Assembly (NCBI RefSeq): GCF_017115085.1
Contig: NZ_JABXKJ010000185.1
Span: 39,680-103,679, forward strand
DNA length: 64,000 nt
Origin: Nostoc sp. NMS7
Lineage (GTDB): Bacteria > Cyanobacteriota > Cyanobacteriia > Cyanobacteriales > Nostocaceae
Direction of reading: 5' to 3'
The stretch's first letter is position 1, and each line of letters opens with the position of its first letter. A model generated the notes under the pieces. It saw only the letters and a list, made by a program, of their open reading frames with translations, did not search any database and had not been told where the DNA came from. Below, one piece after another: positions 44,897-54,719 of the stretch. Made by a program: the position numbers and the translations under genes.

Positions 44897-45515
44897 GTAA
44901 CTACTTAGGGTGGATTCTGGGGGGCAGTTAATGCCCCTAAGTACCAATTGCCCTAGACTAAACGACTGTTCATCTTTGCTTTATATAGTTATCTCTATTT
45001 AAACTCCATCTATTTTGAGAACTATAGTTTTAAAAGTAGCGGCAGCATCTTGCTAAAATGCAGGTAGTAGCGGCCAAGCTCAGTACAAGTCAGTCGAACG
45101 CTGCCTGTACTACTTACTTCAGTTTTCAAAATGGACGAGGTTTATGTCTTTCTACCTAGCTGAAACTTCTCTCTGTGGTTCGTTTTGCTCATATTCAGAT
45201 TTTTGCCAGAAGTCTAATTTAAAATCCTATTTTATTGAATCTTCACAAAACTAGAGATATATGAAGTTTTGACAAAAAACAACGTACACAAAAAGAATCT
45301 TTATCTAAAAAAATATACATAATTAAATAATCTTCATCTATCTCAGGTTGGCTTACGTGTTAAATTCCTTTTTGTTAAGTATATTTATTTAGGCAAAAAG
45401 TGTTTTAACAATAAGAACTCGTAGGTTTCCCATTAGGCAATTCAGCAATTAATTGCTAGGTTGTATCAGATTGCCTGTAACTTTTTAATCAAAGAACAAT
45501 AAGGAATAATTGAGC
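44897..45515. other. Long intergenic region before gmd
   Basis: About 620 bases, AT-rich in the second half. At 45060-45115 GTAGTAGCGGCCAAGC is followed by TCAGTACAAGTCAGTCGAAC and CTGCCTGTACTACTTAC, a dispersed repeat with loosely inverted ends reaching 45012-45137. The remainder must hold the gmd promoter. No gene is seen. Confidence 0.5.
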
Positions 45516-46595
45516 ATGACGCAACAGAAACGAGCGTTGATTACTGGTATTACTGGTCAAGATGGTTCATATCTAAGTGAGTTTTTGCTAGAAAAAGGTT
45601 ATGAGGTTCATGGCATCATTCGCCGGACTTCTACCTTCAACACAGACCGTATCGATCATATTTACGAAGACCCCCACAAAGACGGAGTAAGGTTGTTTCT
45701 ACACTACGGCGACTTAACCGATGGTACGACGTTGCGGCGGATTTTAGAAGATGTCAAGCCAGTAGAGATTTACAACCTCGGCGCTCAATCCCATGTCAGA
45801 GTCAGTTTTGATTCCCCAGAATACACGGTGGATGCTGTAGGAATGGGCACGCTGCGTCTGTTGGAAGCAATTCGGGACTACCAACAGCGTACTGGAATTC
45901 AGGTGCGATTTTACCAGGCGGGTTCTTCAGAAATGTATGGTTTAGTACAAGCAATACCTCAAAATGAGACAACGCCCTTCTATCCCCGCAGTCCTTATGC
46001 CTGTGCTAAAGTTTACGCCCATTGGCAAACTATAAATTACCGTGAGTCTTATGGTTTGTTTGCTTGTAACGGCATACTTTTTAACCACGAGTCACCACGG
46101 CGCGGTGAAACCTTTGTAACCCGCAAAATTACTAGAGCCGTGGCTGGTATCGTTGCTGGGAAGCAGAAAAAAATTTACATGGGTAATCTAGATGCCAAGC
46201 GAGATTGGGGCTATGCGAAGGATTACGTGAAAGCAATGTGGTTGATGTTGCAGAAAGACCAAGCAGAGGATTACGTAATTTCGACTGGTGAAACCCACTC
46301 GGTGCGAGAGTTTTTGGAACTGGCATTTAATTATGTAAATCTCAATTGGGAAGATTATGTAGAGTTTGATGAGCGTTACCTCCGTCCATCTGAGGTAGAG
46401 TTGTTGATTGGCGATTCTACCAAAGCACGGCAAAAATTGGGCTGGACAACATCAGTAACCTTTGAAGAACTAGTTTCCCTAATGGTAGAAGCAGATTTAC
46501 AAGCATTGGGTCACACTTCACCGAATGGAAATGGCTCGCAATTTCCACATGATATTGCTACTACTCGTCAAGAACTGGGCGCTCTCCATTTCTGA
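45516..46595 (+). CDS. gmd: GDP-mannose 4,6-dehydratase
   Basis: Gmd makes GDP-4-keto-6-deoxymannose, the first step towards GDP-fucose. The 359-residue SDR has [20 protein letters not shown] at the NAD site and the typical [13 protein letters not shown] loop. It also has [20 protein letters not shown], the catalytic SSEMYG and [12 protein letters not shown] (YxxxK), and [18 protein letters not shown] chose the ATG at 45516 with AAGGA at 45501-45505. It is followed 23 bases later by fcl, with which it forms a two-gene operon. Confidence 0.96.
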   Translation: MTQQKRALITGITGQDGSYLSEFLLEKGYEVHGIIRRTSTFNTDRIDHIYEDPHKDGVRLFLHYGDLTDGTTLRRILEDVKPVEIYNLGAQSHVRVSFDSPEYTVDAVGMGTLRLLEAIRDYQQRTGIQVRFYQAGSSEMYGLVQAIPQNETTPFYPRSPYACAKVYAHWQTINYRESYGLFACNGILFNHESPRRGETFVTRKITRAVAGIVAGKQKKIYMGNLDAKRDWGYAKDYVKAMWLMLQKDQAEDYVISTGETHSVREFLELAFNYVNLNWEDYVEFDERYLRPSEVELLIGDSTKARQKLGWTTSVTFEELVSLMVEADLQALGHTSPNGNGSQFPHDIATTRQELGALHF

Positions 46596-46618
46596 TTCGC
46601 ACCACAGAGGATAAAAAT

Positions 46619-47563
46619 ATGACCGCCTTAGAACTAAAAAATCAACGTATTCTGGTCACTGGTGGGTCGGGGTTTCTAGGTCGTCAGGTGATCGATCAAC
46701 TGTGTAAAGCAGGAGCTGATCGTGAGAAGATTACAATACCGCGATCGCAATCGTCCGATCTACGTGTCTGGGAAAATAGCCAACGTGCAGTTGACCAGCA
46801 AGACATAATCATTCACCTAGCAGCTCATGTCGGTGGCATCGGTCTAAACCGCGAAAAACCCGCAGAGTTGTTTTACGATAACTTGATTATGGGAACCCAG
46901 CTAATTCACGCTGCCTATCAAGCGGGAGTACAAAAATTCGTATGTATTGGCACAATCTGCGCCTATCCTAAATTTACCCCAGTGCCATTCAAAGAAGATG
47001 ATCTTTGGAATGGCTATCCAGAGGAAACTAACGCCCCCTACGGAATTGCTAAAAAAGCACTTTTAGTCCAATTGCAATCTTACCGCCAGCAGTATGGTTT
47101 TAATGGGATTTACCTCCTGCCAGTAAATTTATATGGCCCAGAAGATAACTTTGACCCTGGAAGTTCCCACGTCATTCCCGCATTAGTTCGCAAAGTTCAC
47201 GAAGCCCAAATTAAGGGAGAAAAGCAACTTCCAGTTTGGGGTGATGGCAGTCCTACGCGCGAGTTTCTCTATTCAGAAGATGCAGCGCGGGGGATTATTA
47301 TGGGGACTCAATTCTATAACGAATCAGAACCAGTTAACTTGGGAACGGGTGAGGAAATCTCCATCCTTAATTTAGTAACTTTGATCTGCCAATTGATGGA
47401 GTTTAAGGGTGAAATTGTTTGGCAAACTGACAAGCCTAATGGTCAACCACGCCGTTGTTTAGATACTGAAAGGGCGAAACAAGGCTTTAATTTCACGGCT
47501 CAGGTGAGCTTTGAGGAAGGGCTAAAGAATACCATTGAATGGTATCGTCAACACGCTGCATAA
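46619..47563 (+). CDS. fcl: GDP-L-fucose synthase
   Basis: Fcl (WcaG) epimerises and reduces the Gmd product to GDP-L-fucose. The 314-residue SDR has [39 protein letters not shown], the catalytic Ser/Tyr/Lys in IGTICAYPK and [12 protein letters not shown], and [20 protein letters not shown]. It directly follows gmd, so the two make GDP-fucose for the sugar transferases and glycosyltransferase nearby. AGAGGA lies upstream of the ATG. A terminator follows. Confidence 0.96.
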   Translation: MTALELKNQRILVTGGSGFLGRQVIDQLCKAGADREKITIPRSQSSDLRVWENSQRAVDQQDIIIHLAAHVGGIGLNREKPAELFYDNLIMGTQLIHAAYQAGVQKFVCIGTICAYPKFTPVPFKEDDLWNGYPEETNAPYGIAKKALLVQLQSYRQQYGFNGIYLLPVNLYGPEDNFDPGSSHVIPALVRKVHEAQIKGEKQLPVWGDGSPTREFLYSEDAARGIIMGTQFYNESEPVNLGTGEEISILNLVTLICQLMEFKGEIVWQTDKPNGQPRRCLDTERAKQGFNFTAQVSFEEGLKNTIEWYRQHAA

Positions 47564-47589
47564 CGATGTACCAATGAGTGTAGTGTACT

Positions 47590-47618
47590 TAAGCTGGGCA
47601 ATGCCCAGCTTATTTATT
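47590..47618 (+). terminator. Rho-independent terminator after fcl
   Basis: The stem TAAGCTGGGC / GCCCAGCTTA with loop AAT is followed by TTTATTTG. It separates the fucose operon from the next gene. Confidence 0.8.
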
Positions 47619-47635
47619 TGACGCTATAAATTTTT

Positions 47636-48211
47636 ATGGACAAAATTAATCATCAACTAAATAAAGCACAACTACGCCGCACTTTACTCAAAACACGTCA
47701 ATCAATGTCCGTTGGAGAGTGGAGAGAAAAAAGCGATCGCTTATGCTCTCATTTACAAAACTCTACTTTATTAACCCAAGCAAAAACAATACTCGCTTAT
47801 TTCAGCTTTCGTCAAGAACCTGACCTCAGTCCACTATTTGCAGACACCAAATACCGTTGGGGATTTCCTCGCTGCGTTGATAAATCCCTATATTGGCATA
47901 TTTGGACACCGAATGATTCTGTGCAAAATGGCGCTTATGGCATTACTGAACCACACCCCGACACTCCAATCTTAGATGCTGCTGAAATAGATTTGATTCT
48001 CGTCCCCAGTGTAGCTTGCGACTATCAAGGATATCGTTTGGGTTATGGCGGCGGATATTACGATCGCTTGCTCAGTTTACCGCAGTGGCAGACAAAGCCG
48101 ACTATCGGAATTGTCTTTGAGTTTGCCTATTTGTCCCAAATACCGATTGAATCTTGGGATAAACCACTACAAGCTGTTTCTACCGAAACCGGATTGAGTC
48201 CAAAAGGCTGA
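47636..48211 (+). CDS. 5-formyltetrahydrofolate cyclo-ligase
   Basis: This is a 191-residue MTHFS family protein. It turns 5-formyl-THF into 5,10-methenyl-THF using ATP. The ATP-binding motif GYRLGYGGGYYDRLL near residue 140 is diagnostic. KAQLRRTLLKTRQSMSVGEW at the start and FSFRQEPDLSPL in the middle are also typical. The gene follows a terminator, so it is likely transcribed on its own, 24 bases or less from the hairpin. Confidence 0.93.
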   Translation: MDKINHQLNKAQLRRTLLKTRQSMSVGEWREKSDRLCSHLQNSTLLTQAKTILAYFSFRQEPDLSPLFADTKYRWGFPRCVDKSLYWHIWTPNDSVQNGAYGITEPHPDTPILDAAEIDLILVPSVACDYQGYRLGYGGGYYDRLLSLPQWQTKPTIGIVFEFAYLSQIPIESWDKPLQAVSTETGLSPKG

Positions 48212-48671
48212 AGGATTCAGATAATAGACTTCTTACATAAATCAAAAAAAAGAACCCCACCCCCGCCTTTGACTTACGTCAAATTCTCCCCTCCCCGCAC
48301 GCGGGGAGGGGCTGGGGGTGGGGTGTTAGGAACTTTTGCAAGAGGTCTGATGAAGACAGTTTATCAAATGTTTTATAACTAATCGAACGTCATCTACACT
48401 GAGCAGCAAGCAATAATTGACGAGATGATCACAACTAGCCTCCAATATGAAAAAATCTGATAATATTTTAATTTATGCAACACAATGCCTTTTCTCATCT
48501 GAATAAATTCAATAACACAATTAAGTGAATTGCTTTAACCAGATTTTTGATGATCATCTGTTACACATTTAGCTTGCATTATTAATACCTTAAATATTTT
48601 TCAAAATAAACTGCAAGTAGTATGAGTGTTTACATTTCTGTTGAATTACAAAATAAAATTTGCAAAATCAA
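48212..48671. repeat. Intergenic region with GC-rich inverted repeat
   Basis: 48253-48325 holds AACCCCACCCCCGCC and GGGGGTGGGGTG on the outside and CTCCCCGCACGCGGGGAG inside, a strong nested hairpin element. GTTAGGAACTTTTGCAAGAG follows. The rest, up to the permease gene, is AT-rich with no gene seen. Confidence 0.7.
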
Positions 48672-49508
48672 ATGCTGAACTGGAAAAAATCGCGATCGCA
48701 GATTCTGCTAATGTATGCGCTATTGGGAGCGATCGCACTGCTGATGCTCTTTCCTTTACTATGGCTAATTAGCACATCCTTAAAATCGCCTACGGAAAAT
48801 ATTTTTCAGTCGCCGCCACAGTTATTGCCTGCGTCACCAACACTAAATAACTTCTCTAGTGTGTGGAACTCTCTACCTTTTGGACAATACCTGTATAACA
48901 GTACTTTGGTGTCAGTGCTGACTGTGGGCTTAAATGTGCTATTTTGCGCTTTAGCTGCCTATCCGTTGGCAAGATTGTCGTTTGTGGGGCGAGACTGGAT
49001 TTTTGTAGCGATCGTCTCCACGATTATGATTCCTTTCCAAATCGTGATGATTCCCCTGTATATTTTGACAGTCCAGTTGGGTTTGACAAATAGTTATTTG
49101 GGAATGATTTTTCCGAGTTTAGCTTCTGCCTTTGGTATTTTTCTGTTGCGCCAAGCTTTCATGAGTGTCCCCAAAGAGATAGAAGAAGCCGCCCGGATGG
49201 ATGGCAGTTCGGAGTTAGGTTTGTGGTGGCATATTATGTTACCAGCAGTTCGCCCAGCACTGGTAACTTTAGCTATTTTCGTATTCATTGGTGCTTGGAG
49301 TGACTTTTTGTGGCCTTTAATTGTCATCCAAGACGAAAATTTATACACTCTTCCCTTGGGAGTCGCAAAGCTAGTAGGGACATTTTCCCTTGACTGGCGG
49401 TTGGTAGCTGCTGGTTCAGTAATTGCGATCGCCCCAGTATTATTACTATTCTTATTTTTACAACGTTACATTGTACCCACAGAAACTGGTAGCGGCGTAA
49501 AGGGTTAA
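48672..49508 (+). CDS. Carbohydrate ABC transporter permease (MalG-type), orphan
   Basis: This inner-membrane permease of about 278 residues has six membrane segments and the EAA loop EIEEAARMDGSSELGLWWHI. It resembles the MalG/LacG/UgpE subfamily of sugar importers. The ATG at 48672 gives MLNWKKSRSQ; a TTG at 48660 is in frame. No second permease, binding protein or ATPase lies next to it, so partners must be elsewhere. The solute-binding protein gene at 58.2 kb is one possible partner, but nothing links them. Confidence 0.88.
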   Translation: MLNWKKSRSQILLMYALLGAIALLMLFPLLWLISTSLKSPTENIFQSPPQLLPASPTLNNFSSVWNSLPFGQYLYNSTLVSVLTVGLNVLFCALAAYPLARLSFVGRDWIFVAIVSTIMIPFQIVMIPLYILTVQLGLTNSYLGMIFPSLASAFGIFLLRQAFMSVPKEIEEAARMDGSSELGLWWHIMLPAVRPALVTLAIFVFIGAWSDFLWPLIVIQDENLYTLPLGVAKLVGTFSLDWRLVAAGSVIAIAPVLLLFLFLQRYIVPTETGSGVKG

Positions 49509-49516
49509 AAATCTCT

Positions 49517-49545
49517 CTCCCAATGCCCAATGCCCAATGCCCAAT
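49517..49545. repeat. CCCAATG tandem heptamer
   Basis: Four copies of CCCAATG/CCCAATT run between the permease and sugar transferase genes. It is a short tandem repeat of the type seen throughout the window. Confidence 0.7.
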
Positions 49546-50199
49546 TCAATAAGCACCAGTCTTTTTCAATACTACCCAGATAGTTTTAATAATCAGACTT
49601 AGGTCATAAGTTACAGACCACTTCTGCTGATAATCTATATCCATCTTGACAATGGTTTCAAAGTCTGTAATACTGCATCGTCCATTAGCCTGCCATTCTC
49701 CGGTAATGCCTGCTTTGACTCGCAATCTATCCCAGTGGTGTAGATCGTAATGGCTGACTTCATCAAGAGTAGGTGGACGAGTACCAACTAAACTCATGTC
49801 GCCTAACAAAACATTCCAAAATTGGGGTAATTCGTCCAAGCTAGTACGCCGCAAAAACTTACCCACAGGAGTAATGCGAGGATCGTCAACAGATTTAAAG
49901 ATGTGACCTTTGGCTTGGTTTTCAACCAAATGCTTGAGTTTATCAGCATCGACGATCATGGAGCGGAATTTCCACATGCGGAAAGTTTTTCCGTTCAAAC
50001 CACAGCGAATTTGGGAATAAAATATTGGACTTGGCTCATCTATAAAGGTAACAATTACTACGGGAATTGCTACTATAAATGTAATAATCAGCCCCACAAT
50101 GGCTCCAACAATGTCAATTAATCGTTTTCTGACGCTTAAAGTTGACGGGTGTAAAGGCTGTTCCGAGGAATTAACTGAATAAAGATAAAGATTATTCAC
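49546..50199 (-). CDS. Second polyprenyl-phosphate sugar transferase
   Basis: This 217-residue catalytic-domain sugar transferase has one membrane helix (RLIDIVGAIVGLIITFIVAI) and the motifs YSQIRCGLNGKTFRMWKFRS, DPRITPVGKFLRRTSLDELP and FWNVLLGDMSLVGTRPP. The C-terminus has KAGITGEWQANGR. It differs from the enzyme at 44.1 kb, for example in GTRPP instead of GPRPL, so it may use another sugar. It primes exopolysaccharide or envelope polysaccharide repeats. It is on the minus strand and apparently alone. Confidence 0.9.
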   Translation of the reverse strand: MNNLYLYSVNSSEQPLHPSTLSVRKRLIDIVGAIVGLIITFIVAIPVVIVTFIDEPSPIFYSQIRCGLNGKTFRMWKFRSMIVDADKLKHLVENQAKGHIFKSVDDPRITPVGKFLRRTSLDELPQFWNVLLGDMSLVGTRPPTLDEVSHYDLHHWDRLRVKAGITGEWQANGRCSITDFETIVKMDIDYQQKWSVTYDLSLIIKTIWVVLKKTGAY

Positions 50200-50747
50200 A
50201 ATGGCTAACTTATCTACAACAGGACTTTTTGTATTAGTAGTGTAGACATGGACATAATTTTTAGGGGATTTTTACGTGTTTTGTCACTCCTACTGAGTGT
50301 TAACATAGACAAAATTTAAACAATATAAAAACCCAAAACCCAAAGTTTACAGAATCTTTCAATTAAGATGATAGATTATAAATTTACAGTATTTTTTATA
50401 TCAAATAAAAAAGATACGACTCTACTATGCTAGAAATCGCAAAAATTACACGAAAGAAACGGGAGAATAAGCGCCCCTGAGAAACAGCAACATAGTTGCG
50501 CCTTTGGTACTAAAGGTGCGGGGATGAAAAACGACTCGGCTTTCCTTCAAAAGAAGGGCAATACCATTTTAGATTTTAGATTTTGGATTGTGAAACATCC
50601 ATTGGATAAGTGTTTCAGCTTTTCATCTGTCGCAATCATTTTTCAAATTGGTATAAGGACTTTAACTTTAGTGCTTACTACAAACTCTTCATTACTTGCT
50701 TGACAAAGTAGTAGTAGTATGCTTATTTACAGCGTGATGTTCTAGTC
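50200..50747. other. Intergenic region with candidate structured RNA
   Basis: About 550 bases. 50471-50555 is the only GC-rich part and folds into a three-way junction, listed separately. The rest is AT-rich, with ATTTTAGATTTTAGATTTTGG-like repeats at 50567-50590. It must contain the promoters of the sugar transferase gene (minus). Confidence 0.45.
50471..50555. ncRNA. Candidate structured RNA or palindromic element
   Basis: Stem CCCC (50474-50477) can pair with GGGG (50519-50523) and enclose GCAAC-ATA-GTTGC (50487-50498) and GCCTTT-GGTACT-AAAGGTGC hairpins. CTTTCCTTC/GAAGGGC-like pairing follows. It fits a riboswitch-like or sRNA fold but I could not match it to a named family. It is equally possibly an interspersed palindromic repeat. 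Orientation is unknown. Confidence 0.3.
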
Positions 50748-53700
50748 TCAACGATGAACCTCTAAGTCGAAATTCACCGTATATGGTTCCTCCAGTGATT
50801 GCTGATTACTAGCCTTGATCGCATCTAAATAGCGACGCAAAGACAAAAGTTGTTGGGAATTAGGACGATAAGTGAGACTCCCTTGTTTTTCAAAAAGTGG
50901 TGCTGTGGCGATCGCCTGATAGTCGGGATTTTGTTGCGAACTCTGGGTAAGCCAAGCTGAGTCTGTGACTGAAGGTATCAAGCCTGAAGGCAGTTCACCT
51001 TCTAAAAAAGCTAGCAGGCGTTCCTGACAAGTGCGAGTATTGATCCCACGACCTTCAAATAACTGGATAACTTCACCGAAAGATAAGGGTCGATCTGGTA
51101 GCAGCCGCAGCAATTCTGTAAATAGGAAATAATCAGTGTATTGTTGCCTGGGTATATCTAATATCTGGGGATGTAAAGGCAGCATTGCCAAACCATAGGC
51201 AACCCGACTGCAATTAGGAGCGCCGTTTTCGCCAAGATATAAATCTTGGATAATCTTAGCGTTGGGGAGTTTTTGCCGTAGCCATCGGTTCACCGTCCCC
51301 ACACAAGCCACCCCACCAGTCAGGATAGCTTGATTAATTGCTTCTGTAGGGATGCCACGAGCTACCAATAATTTGTTGAGTTCTCGGTTGATGCGGCGCA
51401 CAAAGGGGATAAATACTTGGCTTTCTAAATCTCGTCGCTGCAAAATCCACTGCTGATCGGCCAATTCCAGGGTAAAAGAATCTTGGTGTTGCAAAATCAA
51501 CTTTAGGGCTAGTGCCGCATCTAATACCGCCTGTCCCAGTAGAGAACTTTCTAGACGTTGCTGGAGGCGAATCCGAGCGATAATATCTGGTTCTCCGACT
51601 CTGGGTAGTTCTAATTCTTCCAACCCTAAACTCTGCCAACGCATTTGGTCTAAACCCGGAATTGAGGGTTGCCATTGCCAAGGATTAGTGGTAATAATTT
51701 GGCGATCGCTTGGTGTTTCGGGGCGTGATTGCCGAGATTTAGGTGGCAATAGCAGCTGGCAGATAATATCTTGTTCAATTCCCTTGCCACCATAAGCAAA
51801 ACTGTGGAGCATGAAATCATTGTATGTCAATTGCAGTAAGGTTTCTGGGAGATCGACCAGCAACATTTCTGTGGCAGCTGTTCCAATATTCATCACCAGG
51901 GTATTGCCAACAATCGGATGTTCACTGGTTTTTGCCGGATGATCACCTTGACTATCGCTTAATTTTACTTGCTCACCGTTCCCAGCATCGAGTTCTGGGA
52001 GTAGACTAGCGATCGCTTCTTCCACAAAAAAGACTTGCTGCGGATGTTGAATCAGTTTGCTAGTGAGTAAAGCTTCGCGCACGTTAAAGCGGTATTGTTC
52101 CGACCAGCTAGATGGACAGGTACAAATTACACCAGCAATATTACTGATAATCTGCGGAAAATTTTCTTCGCTGATCCCCACAGCAGCAACCATTAAACTA
52201 GGTGTAGTACTTGTTTGGTCAGATTTGAGGGTTAATAGTAGTTTAGAGAGCGATCGCACAACCCAAATCAAAGGTCCTGCCGAAAATTCATTTAATTGCA
52301 AAACAGGTTCCCATTTTTGCCGTTCACTCTTGTAGGGAATAGCTACTTGTAAATAGGGCTTCAACTGCGCCGAGTAGAGATTATTTGTCGTCGGTTCTAC
52401 TGTTGATCTCGATGTTGCAGAACTGGTGGCCGAGTGGTCAGGGGCTTTATCTTGGGCAACAGCCGCAGGTGCTATCTGTTCATGTGCTTCGATACTTTCA
52501 TTTTCACTCTGGGGTATAGAAGCTGTAGGCAGATAAACCTCTGTTGGTAAACGAAATGATTGCTGAAAGGAACTTGTTCCCGGCGGATTTTCTGCTGACC
52601 AGTAGATAGGATGTACAACAAAAGTTGAGCGATTTAATAATGCGGCAGAAATTCCTGTTGTACCTAAATCAATTCCTAAATACCAAACTGATTCTAGAAG
52701 ATTGAGCGAAACTTCTGGATTATTTATGGAGTTGGAAATTGAAGATAAAGAACTTTCGGGAACAGGAGTTATGACTTCCTTTTGTTCAGTTTCTACCTGG
52801 GGAAGAGTAGTTGAAATATTCTCTACTATTTGGAGATTTTCTGTTTGCCGTTCCGGGGAACTTGTAGGGATTGTATCTTGAGTGTTACTAATTAGTTCCG
52901 AGAAAATATTCAAGTTAGCATCTGGCTGTAACTCCGAATTTAGCTGCCGATCAAAATTAGCCAAATCTCGATCTAATTGCTGCAACTGTTCTTCGTCTAA
53001 AGAAATATCAGGTACGACTGGAGACTGGTTTGACTCAACAGAAAGCAAGTTTTCTTGGGGTGAAGCAGTAATGTAGTTATCTGAAGAAGGTTCTGGCTGA
53101 TCATCGTTAATTAATACTTCCGATGTGGCGATACCTTCGCTAGGCGTCTCTACCAGAGGTTGCGCGTAGCTCGCTGGCTCGTAGGGGTATGCGATCGCAA
53201 TTTCTGCTACTTCTGGAGTAACTGGTGCTGTAGTTGTAGGATTATCCCCAGAAGATGATACTTCCAACAGTTGCTGCTCACTACCTGTGTCAGGCAATAG
53301 GTCAGTTAGGATATTAATTGTATCAACATTAGCTGGCTGAGTGTCGAATTGCACCGGGAAACTGTCTGTTTGTGGCGTAAACAAGCTAACAAGCGAATTT
53401 TGGTCAGTATCCTCTTGAAAAAATAGTTCTGACTGTGGCTCTGATGATGAATCTCTGCTTTCTACTAAAGTCTCTTGGGTTGAAAGATCCATATCTAGTA
53501 TTGAAGGTACAGGTGTGCCCTCAGCGATGTTCAGCGTTGAGGGGGAGGCTGTAGAAGCAGATAAGTCAACATCGAGGCTGGAATTATTAACATCATCAGT
53601 ACCAAACAAACTAGCGTAAAGTTGGTCTACTTCATCACCAATTAACGCAGAAATATCTTGCGGTAATTCCGTCGCGGTTTCAGAAGATTGAGAGGAGTGT

Positions 53701-54719
53701 AAACCAACCTGCAACAGCGCTGCATCTAAATCTTCTGTGAGGGTAGTCTCCTGTTGCTCAGAATTAATTGTGAGTGAAGATGAAGTTTCTGGCTGTATAA
53801 AGTCCAAGGGATGGGGCGCAACTTCAAGCAATGATGGTGGTGTCTCAGATTCTACCCCCAGCAAAGATGACTGGGAACTAGGGGATTGTTGCTGTAAATT
53901 CTGAGTCAAATTGTTGAAAAAGCTGGCCATCACCTGTTCGCCTTGCATCCCCTTGCTATGCATTCTTGCCACAGCTTGCGACAGAGATTCATAATAAGTA
54001 TTAATGTTGCGCTGTAGCGCATCAAAGACTACATTCACCGTCCCATCTAGTGATAATAGGCGTTGATCCAACTCCCTGGCTAGCTGGGTTAACTGCTCCG
54101 CACCCTCTGGTGATTCTAAAAAATGTTGAGTTGCAGAGGTTGCGTGATTAGTTACTCCTGAAGAACTGGCGGAATTTTCCCCCGTCTGTGCTACCAGTGG
54201 CGTTAAAGTTGGCACAAGACGACTCATGAGTACCTGTAAAAACTCGGTAATCATCTGATCCTGGTTTGTCAACTGCTGCGCTAAGGAGAAGTTTTGCAAT
54301 CGCCTTTGCTCTAACTGCCGAATTTCTTGTATGAGAGTGGCTCTTTCTTGCAATAGCCCTTCTAATTCCGATCGCAATGGCTCAATCAATCTCGAAAATT
54401 CACTTTTTAATTGTTCTGCTCCAACAGTACTCTGTTCCTGGCTGGGTTCAAGCGGCGGTAGAGGATACTGGTTATTACCATGATCAATAAGTTTTGTTAA
54501 GGAAGGCGAACGCAATTCTTCAGAAGACTGATTTGGGATGCCGCTCTCTAATGCTTCTTTTTCTTGTAACCTCACCAAGAAGCTGCGAATTCGTTCTAAA
54601 ACTTCTTTAGGCTCTTGCGCCTGACCAGACAGAAATCTAGACAAGCGCTTGCCACCGTTGGCAAGTAAGTTGTCAATGTCTGCGATCAGCTTTTGAATTT
54701 CATCTGCACTGAAAGTCAC
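50748..54719 (-). CDS. Giant protein: helical region, acidic linker, actin/Hsp70-like ATPase
   Basis: The 1323-residue protein has three parts. Residues 1-280 are helical, with a coiled coil at about 100-150 (LKSEFSRLIEPLRSELEGLL, then LIQEIRQLEQRRLQNF). Residues 280-675 are a low-complexity, acidic Ser/Thr/Gln/Pro-rich linker. Residues 678-1290 have the actin/Hsp70 ATPase signatures: VWYLGIDLGTTGISAALL (phosphate 1), VICTCPSSWSEQYRFNVREA, LVMNIGTAATEMLLVDLP (phosphate 2), YGGKGIEQDII and AILTGGVACVGTVNRWL (adenosine). It resembles a DnaK-type ATPase without a substrate-binding domain. I know no characterised member. The upstream 585 bases are non-coding. Confidence 0.75.
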   Translation of the reverse strand: MTFSADEIQKLIADIDNLLANGGKRLSRFLSGQAQEPKEVLERIRSFLVRLQEKEALESGIPNQSSEELRSPSLTKLIDHGNNQYPLPPLEPSQEQSTVGAEQLKSEFSRLIEPLRSELEGLLQERATLIQEIRQLEQRRLQNFSLAQQLTNQDQMITEFLQVLMSRLVPTLTPLVAQTGENSASSSGVTNHATSATQHFLESPEGAEQLTQLARELDQRLLSLDGTVNVVFDALQRNINTYYESLSQAVARMHSKGMQGEQVMASFFNNLTQNLQQQSPSSQSSLLGVESETPPSLLEVAPHPLDFIQPETSSSLTINSEQQETTLTEDLDAALLQVGLHSSQSSETATELPQDISALIGDEVDQLYASLFGTDDVNNSSLDVDLSASTASPSTLNIAEGTPVPSILDMDLSTQETLVESRDSSSEPQSELFFQEDTDQNSLVSLFTPQTDSFPVQFDTQPANVDTINILTDLLPDTGSEQQLLEVSSSGDNPTTTAPVTPEVAEIAIAYPYEPASYAQPLVETPSEGIATSEVLINDDQPEPSSDNYITASPQENLLSVESNQSPVVPDISLDEEQLQQLDRDLANFDRQLNSELQPDANLNIFSELISNTQDTIPTSSPERQTENLQIVENISTTLPQVETEQKEVITPVPESSLSSISNSINNPEVSLNLLESVWYLGIDLGTTGISAALLNRSTFVVHPIYWSAENPPGTSSFQQSFRLPTEVYLPTASIPQSENESIEAHEQIAPAAVAQDKAPDHSATSSATSRSTVEPTTNNLYSAQLKPYLQVAIPYKSERQKWEPVLQLNEFSAGPLIWVVRSLSKLLLTLKSDQTSTTPSLMVAAVGISEENFPQIISNIAGVICTCPSSWSEQYRFNVREALLTSKLIQHPQQVFFVEEAIASLLPELDAGNGEQVKLSDSQGDHPAKTSEHPIVGNTLVMNIGTAATEMLLVDLPETLLQLTYNDFMLHSFAYGGKGIEQDIICQLLLPPKSRQSRPETPSDRQIITTNPWQWQPSIPGLDQMRWQSLGLEELELPRVGEPDIIARIRLQQRLESSLLGQAVLDAALALKLILQHQDSFTLELADQQWILQRRDLESQVFIPFVRRINRELNKLLVARGIPTEAINQAILTGGVACVGTVNRWLRQKLPNAKIIQDLYLGENGAPNCSRVAYGLAMLPLHPQILDIPRQQYTDYFLFTELLRLLPDRPLSFGEVIQLFEGRGINTRTCQERLLAFLEGELPSGLIPSVTDSAWLTQSSQQNPDYQAIATAPLFEKQGSLTYRPNSQQLLSLRRYLDAIKASNQQSLEEPYTVNFDLEVHR

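Noticed and set aside
50471..50555. Cobalamin, glutamine, guanidine or c-di-AMP riboswitch
   Set aside because: None of the core motifs that I know for these classes is present.
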